Source of the DNA: Closterium sp. NIES-65
Taxonomy: Eukaryota; Streptophyta; Zygnematophyceae; Desmidiales; Closteriaceae
DNA: 64,000 nucleotides
Reading direction: 5' to 3'
NCBI GenBank assembly: GCA_948144175.1
Contig: CANXME010000401.1
Span: forward strand, 1-64,000
How positions within the stretch are numbered: position 1 is the first letter of the stretch; every line of letters starts with the position of its first letter. The notes beneath the pieces are model-generated. The model saw only the letters and a program-made list of their open reading frames with translations. It was not told the DNA's origin and ran no database searches. The translations under genes were made by a program, and so were the position numbers. Below, piece after piece: positions 21,670-29,748 of this stretch.

Positions 21670-23215
21670 TCACTGCTGTGTATGTGATGTCTACTAGTGG
21701 AGAGGGTGCTGAGTTTTTGTTTGTGCCGCCCGACCCGGGCATTAGGACTAGTCCGTCTGCCACTCCAGGCACTCGCGTTTCTGCTATCCCAGGTGCTGGC
21801 AAGGCAGCTGCTCTAGGTGCTTGTGCATCTGCCCCCCCTGGTACTGAGTCAACTGCAGCACTTCACACCTTCACACTGGACTCAGGTGCTTCTCGCTGCT
21901 TCTCTCGTGACCGCACTGCCCTTGAGCCGCTTGCTCGGCCAGTTGCTGTCTCCCTTGCTGACCCCTCTGGGGGTCCGGTCATTGCGACCTCCTCCACTGT
22001 CCTCCCCTGTCCTGCGGTCCCGTCGGGCACACTGTCAGGTCTCCACCTCCCCTAGTTCTCTATGAACCTCGTGGCAGGATGTGCGCTCCAGGACGGGGGT
22101 GTTCACCAGTTCACCCCTGCCTACAAGCGCGTGACACAGTGCACGTGTGCTCGTACGGGCCATCACTTGGCTACCTTCACTCGGCAGCCTGGGTTGGACC
22201 TGTACACACTGACCACTAAGTCACCTCAGGTCACTGCGTCTGCGTCTGCGTCCGCGTCAGGTCAGCTGTCGGCCCCCTGCTCGTGTCGCTCTCTGGCACA
22301 CGAGACTGTCCTCTGGCACCACCACCTTGGCCACCCGTGTGTGCAGCAACTTCGTGCCATGCACTCCCTGTACCTTGTTTCTGGTCTTCCCAGGGTTCTC
22401 CCTCCCCTCCCACCCTCGCGTGCTCCTCCCTATCTTCCCTGTGTCAAGGGGCGGCAGCGCGCCGCTCCTCACTCCTCGTTTCCCCCAACGACTGCTCCCT
22501 TACAGACGCTCCACATGGACGTGTGGGGCCCAGCCCGCGTCCGTGGTCAAGGTCACGAGAGGTACTTCCTGATAGTTGTTCACGACTACTCGTGCTACAC
22601 CTCGGTCTTCCCCTTGCGCACCAAGGGTGAGGTCCCTGATGTCTTGATCCCTTGGATCCAAAGAGCCCGTCTCCAGCTCAGCGAGCGTTTCCACTCGGAC
22701 TTTCCTGTCCTGCGCTTGCACTCTGACAGAGGTGGTGAGTTCTCCTCCGACCTCTTGGCAGCCTACTGTGCTGAGCACGGCATTGAGGAGTCGTTCACGC
22801 TTCCGACCTCTCCACAGCAGAATGGGATTGTGGAGCGCCGCATTGGCCTGGTCATGGAGGTCGCCCGTACCTCCTTGATCCATGCGGGTGCCCCCCACTT
22901 TCTGTGGCCGTTTGCGGTCCGGTACGCTACGCACCAGCTCAACCTCTGGCCCCGTGTCTCCTTGCGAGAGACCTCGCCCATACTGCTGTGGACGGGGGAG
23001 GTTGGCGATGCGTCGCGTTTCCGGGTCTGGGGTTCTCGAGCTTTTGTTCGCGATACGTCTGTGGACAAGCTCTCCTCCCGTGCTGTTCCCTGCGTCTTCC
23101 TCGGCTTTGTCCCGGACGCGCTTGGTTGGCAGTTTTACCACGCCACCTCGCGCCGAGTCTTGCCCTCTCAGGACGTCACTTTTGACGAGTCTGTCCCCTA
23201 CTACCGCCTCTTCCC
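21670..23215 (+). pseudogene. protease and integrase region of element 3
   Basis: Protease FTLDSGASRCFS near 21,870, pre-integrase VLWHHHLGH near 22,310, integrase core about 22,510-22,900 (HMDVWGP, LHSDRGGEF, SPQQNGIVERR), and the C-terminal block CVFLGFVPDALGWQFY near 23,090. About 75% similar at residue level to element 1, by eye. Confidence 0.88.
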
Positions 23216-23369
23216 CTAACGCACTGCCTCGCTCCCCCCCCCCCGCCTCTCTTCCCCGCGCCAGGTGCTGCTGTCGTAGACTCCCTCCCCCCTGAGGGTG
23301 CCGCTCCCTCATGTGTGTCTCAGGTAGACCCGGTTGAGCCTGTTGAGGTAGCTATCGACTCTCGTACTT

Positions 23370-23660
23370 CTGAGGGTGCGGAGTCTGGGGGTGCGGAGCC
23401 TGGGGGTGCAGAGCCTGGGGGTGCTGAGCCTGGGGGTGCGGAGTCTGGGGGTGCGGAGCCTGGGGGTGGTGAGCCGGGGGGTGCGGAGCCTGGGGGTGCG
23501 GAGCCTTGGGGTGCTGAGCCTAGGGGTACTGAGCCTGGTGGTGCTGAGCGTGGGGGTGCTGAGTGTGGGGGTGCTGAGCCGAAGAGTCCAGAGTCTGAGG
23601 GTTCTGAGTCTGGAGGTGCTGAGCCTGGGAGTCCTACACCTGGAGGAGCCCTCTCCTCGT
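23370..23660 (+). repeat. 15-bp minisatellite in the pol linker of element 3
   Basis: About 16-18 units near GGGGGTGCGGAGCCT, reading GGAEP in the pol frame. It is the cleanest array of this repeat in the window. Confidence 0.88.
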
Positions 23661-23892
23661 AGTAGCTGCGTGAGTGGTACTTATAGTACTGTAGCCTCAA
23701 GAGAGGTACCCAAGGAGCCGGGCATACTACTGGGCCTGGTGCTAGTGCTTCTCCTTCTAGTCGGGAGCTCCCCTCCCTTGAGCGGATCGGTGAGTAGTAC
23801 GAGCGGCGCTGCACTCTTCGGAGTGGCGCGCCTGGTGGCACTACCCGGGACCCCAAGTAACGGGGGTTCCCTGCAACCGCACTACGCACGTG

Positions 23893-24251
23893 CAATGTCG
23901 AAGTTACAGAGGCACCCTGCTTTCTCGTGGGTCCAGTACTTGGGAGATAACAAGACGATACGCATTGGCAGACTTTGCCTCCTTCTAACAGCAACACGAG
24001 ATGAAGGCGCATCGCGGACTCTAGGGCGTGAGGAGGTGGCTCTCATTCTAGCCGTTAACGAGGGCGAAGTTCATCAGGAGTCAGGCTGCACGGAACTGAC
24101 CATGGCAGCTGCGGGCGGGGCGTTTGTTGTGATCCTAACTAAGAGCATCATCAGAACCGGGCACGTCGTGCAATCCTTCTCGCGCGCCCGTGTATGGTAC
24201 CTGAACAAGTGGGCGGACCGGTGCAGGGAGGTGCACAATGCGCTGGAGTGA
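23893..24251 (+). CDS. unrecognised coding-like frame (about 119 residues)
   Basis: From MSKLQRHPAFSWVQYL to ...WADRCREVHNALE with balanced composition, including a hydrophobic stretch (AAAGGAFVVILTKS). It starts just after the copia-like sequence of element 3 fades, and an overlapping frame (24,238-24,360) continues with similar quality. It could be part of a decayed gene or of an unclassified element. No domain recognised. Confidence 0.35.
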
Positions 24252-24573
24252 CGACACGGGCACCATCACGGGAGAGAAGAGCATGGGCAAGGTAACCCTC
24301 ACCAAATCCCAAGAACTATCGCACAGAGCCAAACTAGCATCCCAGCAGTGGGTAACTAACAGGGTTTCCAACCCAATCCCTGACCCCCCTACCCCAACTC
24401 CTAGCTCATCGTTACCCGCTCTCCCCCATCCACTTCTCTACCTGAAGGCCTGGCACCAACCCATCGTTTTATCGATCTCCTCCTTCTCCCATCCCCTAAG
24501 TACCCTCCTCGCACCCAGCTCACACGCAGCACTTCTGAGCTTGAAACGCTGACGCCCATACTCACATCGCCGC

Positions 24574-24810
24574 CTATGACATAGAACCCCGTATCACTGA
24601 CAGCTGAATATATACTGAAAGACAAAGCTCCGCATGAAGTCCGTGCCAGGTAGCTTTGTTACGGCGCTTCATACAGCCCTTCAAACCTCCCTCAAACCCT
24701 TCCGCCCATTCTCGTGCTGCGAGGATCCTACCGACATCGCAGTGCATGGCGGATCCCACCACGTGCATCACCCGGCCCCACTCGGTGATCGAGACCTCAG
24801 AGGTGGGCAC
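24574..24810 (-). CDS. unrecognised open frame of 78 residues
   Basis: MPTSEVSITEWGRVMHVV... with balanced composition. A possible splice acceptor (TTTGTAGCAG) lies upstream on the minus strand near 24,890. No family recognised; the opposite strand is also partly open. Confidence 0.2.
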   Translation of the reverse strand: MPTSEVSITEWGRVMHVVGSAMHCDVGRILAAREWAEGFEGGLKGCMKRRNKATWHGLHAELCLSVYIQLSVIRGSMS

Positions 24811-25231
24811 ACCCGACTCCCTCTCCCACCTCCCTCAATCCCCTCGCACGCGTGTATAGTACACTCCCCTCGCTTCACGTGGCCCTCTGCTACAAAGATA
24901 CAGAAAACCCTTAGCGAACACCACGGCCATACCCCACACCATCCGTTGTGGTGATACAATTCCCCCCCCCCCTCCTTCCTCCTCCCATCCGCCCCCTGTC
25001 ACCCCATCTATTGCAGACGATGTACCAACATGGTATTACAGGACACGGGCCCATCCTACCTCGCGACGCTAGTTGACTTTGACGATGGCGCGGACTCACC
25101 GCCACACAAAACCCATGTCACCAGCTGAGCGCCGGCGGACCCCCTTACACACAGAGCGGAAGAGGATCCTGTAGTAATCTGCGGGGAGTACCGGGTATGC
25201 ATGACCTACCCGAACCTCCTGGTGCGAGTAG

Positions 25232-25486
25232 ATGGAAACGACACCGCGCGCATCTGAGGCTGGTGGGGAGAAGAGGATGGGAGCCCTGGAAGTGGAGCGG
25301 TGGATGGGGCCGGATCAAGAGTTGCTACTAAGCGGAGAGGGGATTACTGTGATGGCAGGGTACACACTGATTGCCGCGAGAATGGTCGGAGGGGAGGAGG
25401 GGCTTCCTGTGAAGGAGGGCAACGTGGAGCTGATGCGAGTGATAAGGAGAATGCGCGAGACCGTACATGGTAAGAACATAACATAG
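25232..25486 (+). CDS. unrecognised open frame of 84 residues
   Basis: METTPRASEAGGEKRMG... to ...RVIRRMRETVHGKNIT. The middle (WMGPDQELLLSGEGITVMAG) is coding-like. Other short coding-like fragments occur upstream (25,030-25,250), suggesting a decayed locus. No function assigned. Confidence 0.2.
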   Translation: METTPRASEAGGEKRMGALEVERWMGPDQELLLSGEGITVMAGYTLIAARMVGGEEGLPVKEGNVELMRVIRRMRETVHGKNIT

Positions 25487-25589
25487 ACGGGGTGTAAAGT
25501 TGTTGGGCGGGGTGGAGTGGCGAGCGGGAGAATGGCGTGAGATGTAAAGGGATGACCTCCGATGGGATTGGAAAGGTAGGGATAGGAAG

Positions 25590-25740
25590 GGATTGGACTA
25601 GATGGGCAGGGTAGGGCTGGGATGGCTAGGGATGGGATGGGATGGGATGGTATGGGACCGGATCCGGAGGGAAGGGCAGGGCAAGGGAGGGCAGGGATGG
25701 GATGGGAAGGGACGGAATGGGATGGGCTCGTATGTGATGA
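25590..25740 (+). repeat. GGGAT-type simple repeat
   Basis: Degenerate tandem GGGAT / GGGATGGGATGG units with AGGGCAGGG interruptions on the plus strand. The proline/serine frames on the opposite strand are artefacts of it. Confidence 0.8.
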
Positions 25741-27046
25741 GGTTGGCGTAGTACAATGTAGATACTGTGCCTATCGACACATTCACCCGTGGAGAGCGTC
25801 TCGTGGCACCGACTGGGTAAGGAAGCGCTAAACGGCGTAAGATGCAGGGGACGAACGGCTTGTGTGACCATATTCCCTCCCAACCCGTGAATGTCAGTGT
25901 TGAGGCATAGCACCTAGTAACCGTAAACCCAACAATATCCCGTCCCACGACACTCAACACTCCTCCCTGGCCGTTAGCACGCCATGCCCGTGGGCCACCT
26001 ATTCTCCACGCGTTACCATCGTTCCCACTCACGGTCGTACCCCTCCATGTCGCTGTCATCCCTTCCACCCCTCCCTCTCCTTTCGTTTCAAACACAGAGA
26101 CAGCGCTGGCAGAGAAGGATCGGTGGGCGCCTCACTAAATGCTGACGCTCGGCGAGCGTCCACAATCGTCGCGACACCCACTCGATAGCAACATGCCTTA
26201 ATTTCAGTTGAAACCCTAAATATTGCAACAATTGGACCAGGCTCCTGCACCTGGCCGAATGCAAGATGACATTTTCACGGTTAAGTAACAGCCACTGTAC
26301 CATTAATTTGTATGTATTGCCAACGTGCAATGTGCACATTTATATTACCCTAAAACAAATGAGAGAGGCTATTAAAACGGGACGGACAATGTCGTATACA
26401 TGAAGAAGCATACACACTCCATACAGGAGCAAACCAACGCTCGACGGTCGTGATATTCACCACGATGGAAACATGCTCTTCGCGTGTCCTACAGTTACCA
26501 CTTTTTGTACAAGAACCAACAATGCACAGGAGTTCGCACTCAAGATGTGAGATCGAGGCCAGATGTGGACGAGTTTGTGGCAAGAATCCCCATGTTAGAT
26601 GCAAGTTACATGCATTTGAGGCGAGTTGGACCCACCCCCAGTTTTTGGGACGCATTAGTGAGAAGCGCACGTTGGTGCTGAAGCTTGGGGGGTGCTCGGG
26701 GGAAGGGGGGGAGTGGGGTGGAGTGAGAGGGAGTTTGGATTGAAGTGGAAGGGCGTGCTGCAGGGATGGAGGGAGGTGTGCGATGCGAAGAGAAGTGGGG
26801 GGAAAAAGAGGAGGGGGTGTGCAGGGCCCGGGGATTGAAGTGTGATCGAACCGATGATAGTTTGATGGCACCTGCAAGTCATATTGTTGTCACCCCTTGT
26901 GAGAGGCCTTTCCTTTGCTCGCCCTCCGGCCACTGCCCTGTGTGTGACTCCCGTGCAGCGTGTGGCAGTGCTGACAGGGGCGGGTGTGTCTGCAGCATCA
27001 CGTGTGCCCACCTTCAGAGGGGCAGGTGGGCTCTGGCGCACTTATG

Positions 27047-27080
27047 ATGCCACGGTGGGTGCCATGCCACGGTGGGTGCC
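27047..27080 (+). repeat. 17-bp tandem duplication across a 5' splice site
   Basis: ATGCCACGGTGGGTGCC occurs twice in a row (27,047-27,063 and 27,064-27,080). Each copy carries the same donor (CACG|GTGGGT), so the first sirtuin exon has two equivalent 5' splice sites 17 bp apart. Only the first keeps phase with the next exon. Confidence 0.85.
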
Positions 27081-28504
27081 ATGCCATCTTGCATGCTTCA
27101 TGAAGTTCGTGTTGGTTGATGTGATGCGCCGTGGTGGGTCACTCGCATGCTGCTTTGCTGTGTGCGGCACTCATAACACCATATCAGTTGTCACCCCCCT
27201 TCCTCCCTTCCCTCGCCCTCGCCCCTTGCACCTTCACCCTTCTCACCCCTGCGCCCACAGGAGCTGGCAACCCCACGGGCGTTTGCGGCGGACCCATCGC
27301 TGGTGTGGGAGTTCTACCACTACCGCAGGTGCTGCCCTCCTGCTGCCTACCACCACTATAGCCACTTCCTTCCGTCTGCCACCACTGCAGGCTCTTGCCT
27401 CAAGTGTGGTTTTGTTGTCCGAGCCTTCTTCTTGAATTGACCGCTCTAGATCGTGCCTAGCCTTTTATAGCCGCATTTAGACGAACTTTTGGAGCATGTT
27501 CTTACCATTTCGTTTTTATCTCCCTTGTTCCTTTCCACTATTTCCTCCTTGGGCATGGCTGGCTGGCAGGAGTGTGGTGGCACGGTGCACACCCAATGCG
27601 GGCCACGAGGTGCTGGTGCAGCTGGAGTTTCGCTGCCAGTGGGAGGGCAAGGCATTCACGCTCCTCACACAGGTGCCCGTGTTCCTCTGCCGGCTCCAGG
27701 CCTTGGTGCCATGTCGTTTTCCCACTATTTACGGCTCACATGGACCCATGCCCCTCGCCAGCATCGCAATGTGGATGGACTGCCATGCTCGGCTGGGGCA
27801 GTAACATCTTCAGCTGCTTGCACCACTGCCGTCACATGTGCCCTCGTCTTGCCTGCACGGCCCTGCTGCACTCCTCGCTGTGCATTGGCGGCATGCCCAC
27901 CATCGCCCCCCACCCATCGTCACCCCTCACCATCCCCTGGCAAACCTCAGAACGTGGACAGGCCGCACACAGCGGCGGGCAGCAGCGCGCTGGTGGAGCT
28001 GCATGGCTGCCTCTGGCGCACCCGCTGCCTAACCTGTGGGGACATCGCATAGAACCGCACTCAACCCATCTCTGCTGCTCTGGAGGGCAAGGTACTGGGG
28101 CTGAAAAAGGATGGGCGAAATGGGAACGGTTGGCAATGGTGGGAGGGGCTTGGGAAGAATGCTGTAATGTAAGGTTCAGTGAGGGGTTGGGGAAAGTGCA
28201 GTGATGGTAAATCCTTGATTGATGGAATTGTGCATTGCTGCTCCCTTCTTGGCTGCATTGCTGCAGGGAGCGCCCAGCGAGGGTGCCAAGGCAGCGAGCA
28301 TAGCTCTCAAGGACCTGCCGCGCTGCACCAAGCTGCCCGGGAGTGCAGCTTCAAGCCGACCCTGCAATGGGTTGCTTCGGCCGGACATGGTGTGGTTCGG
28401 GGAGTGTTTGGATCTGCGGGTGGTGCAAGCAGCAGAGGACGCCCTCACTGGCTGCGACCTGCTGCTCATTGTCGGAACATCCGGTGTTGTGCATGTGAGC
28501 TACT

Positions 28505-28509
28505 GTGTG

Positions 28510-28582
<73 letters not shown>

Positions 28583-28805
28583 GTGTGTGTGTGTGCATAT
28601 GAGGCACTGTGTGTATGTGTGCATATGAGGCAGCGTGTGTGTGTGTCCATATGAGGCAGCGTGTGTATGTGTGCATATGAGGCAGTGTGTGTGTGTGCAT
28701 ATGAGGCAGTGTGTGTGTGTGTGTGTGTGTATATGAGGCAGTGTGTGTGTGTGCATATGAGGCAGTGTGTGTGTGTGTGTGTGTGTGCATGTGAGGCAGC
28801 GTGCA
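28505..28805 (+). repeat. GT microsatellite and 26-bp minisatellite in a sirtuin intron
   Basis: A (GT)n run (28,505-28,594) is followed by eight units of CATATGAGGCA separated by GT runs, with a period of about 24-33 bp, ending near 28,805. It starts right after the GTGAGC donor at 28,495. The long His/Thr and Val/Cys frames here are artefacts. Confidence 0.92.
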
Positions 28806-29254
28806 TGATACACATCAACGGCATGTTGTATTTGTTACTCCCATCCATTCCTCCCCTGGTCCTCCGCTGCCAGCACTGGGTTCATCACAGGCTACACCAA
28901 CAAGCAGTCCACTTCTCGTGCTCCTTTTATGCTGTACTCCTGCTCTCCTCTTCCCTGACAAGATCTGTGTTCCGAGGCCCTGACAGGAGGTTAGGTGGCA
29001 TCACTGAACCCACTCCCTCCCATCTCACCTCCTTCCATCCTCTTCACCTCACCCGTTCCCTCCCCTTCCCTTCTGTCAACCCACCCGGATGCACCTCGGT
29101 GGGAGGTGCAGCCAGCAACGGGGTTTGCTTGGGTGGTGCGGGCGGCAGGGGGGCGGGTGCGGAGTTCAATGCGGAAGCCACGGCACTCTCCCCTCTCACC
29201 ACCTGGAAGTTCCCTGGAGACTCTGCCATGCTTCTGCGGCTCGTGCTGGGGTGA

Positions 29255-29748
29255 ATGGAAGCAAAATGGGGTGATGGCGACTCAGCAATGTACCGGTCTA
29301 TACAGACCGGAATGCGTTATGAAGGATTGATCGTCAGCCACACATGCGACCAGGGCCTCAGATTCGTCAAATTTTCATCGCACAAAAGAATGCCCGAAAC
29401 GAATGTTTGATCAACCTATGTTGTATGGTACCGTATGGTTCAATCGGGTGATGCATCGCACCATGCACTGCTCTGTAGAACTACAATAGATGCACAAACA
29501 ATGCAGATAATATTACACTATGTATGCTGATTCACCTGTCAATAAAGCTGACTACCCTTCAAACTATAATCAACCAGCATCACGATTTCAGATGAAACAT
29601 TGCCATGCCATGCTATGATATCAGCAGTCTCTGAGGCCCATCGTTTTGGACATCTTAGCACCAGGAGAAACGTTCTGTACTCTTGAGAAAGTGCAGGGAA
29701 CTGCAGCAAGGTGACGTTTGAATCGACTCAGGAGTCACCCAAAAGCAC
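29255..29748. other. convergent intergenic region between sirtuin and bHLH genes
   Basis: About 0.5 kb, AT-richer than its flanks. AATAAA at 29,541-29,546 on the plus strand could serve the sirtuin transcript. No frame of note. Confidence 0.5.

Larger units (their letters stand above)
12557..23870 (+). mobile_element. Ty1/copia retrotransposon, element 3 (split by element 2; RT half absent)
   Basis: The 5' LTR is in two parts (12,557-12,577 and 20,016-20,126) around element 2. Then come primer site TGGTATAGAGCA (20,127), leader, gag, protease, integrase and the linker repeat. Copia-like sequence fades near 23,870, and neither RT/RNase H nor a 3' LTR follows. The LTR belongs to the same family as copia 5. 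Broken, with several breaks. Older than element 2, which lies inside it. Confidence 0.85.
23870..26958. other. unassigned DNA between element 3 and the sirtuin relic
   Basis: No recognised gene. Several short coding-like stretches on both strands are listed separately. 24,360-24,600 is pyrimidine-rich, 24,960-24,972 is a C run, 25,590-25,740 is a GGGAT-type simple repeat, and 25,850-26,450 shows nothing recognisable. The upstream exon or exons of the sirtuin may lie in 26,450-26,950 but were not identified. Confidence 0.5.
26959..29254 (+). pseudogene. SIRT5-type (class III) sirtuin, NAD-dependent lysine deacylase relic
   Basis: Six exons align in order with SIRT5 proteins: 26,959-27,054 ([19 protein letters not shown] pocket), 27,261-27,328 ([10 protein letters not shown]...WEFYHYRR), 27,570-27,672 (PNAGHEVLVQLE...TLLTQ), 27,951-28,091 (NVDRPHTAAG, ELHG with the catalytic His, CLTC zinc pair), 28,267-28,494 (LLRPDMVWFGE, IVGTSGVVH), and 29,112 to about 29,254 (PATGFAWVVRAAGGRV, then EFNAEAT). 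All have GT-AG borders in consistent phase. The Y-x-x-R of YHYRR is the known succinyl/malonyl-recognition pair of SIRT5. Signs of decay: an in-frame TAG at 28,050-28,052 where relatives have Glu, a one-base frame change between AAGGRV and EFN in the last exon, SGVP changed to SRVP, and NxDxLH changed to NVDRPH. The N-terminal exon was not found. Family is certain. Pseudogene status is likely but would be overturned if the stop is a sequencing error. Confidence 0.85.

Noticed and set aside
25590-26095. 165-residue minus frame with Pro/Ser/His repeats
   Set aside because: Its C-terminal half is the GGGAT simple repeat, and the rest shows no recognised domain.
26350-26877. 175-residue minus frame opposite the region upstream of the sirtuin
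   Set aside because: Composition is dominated by Pro/Ser/His from pyrimidine-rich DNA, and no domain is recognised.
28505-28805. CRISPR-like array
   Set aside because: Spacers are GT runs, not unique sequence, and the context is a eukaryotic intron.
28351-28848. Long minus frames rich in His-Thr and plus frames rich in Val-Cys
   Set aside because: They are translations of the GT/CA microsatellite in a sirtuin intron.
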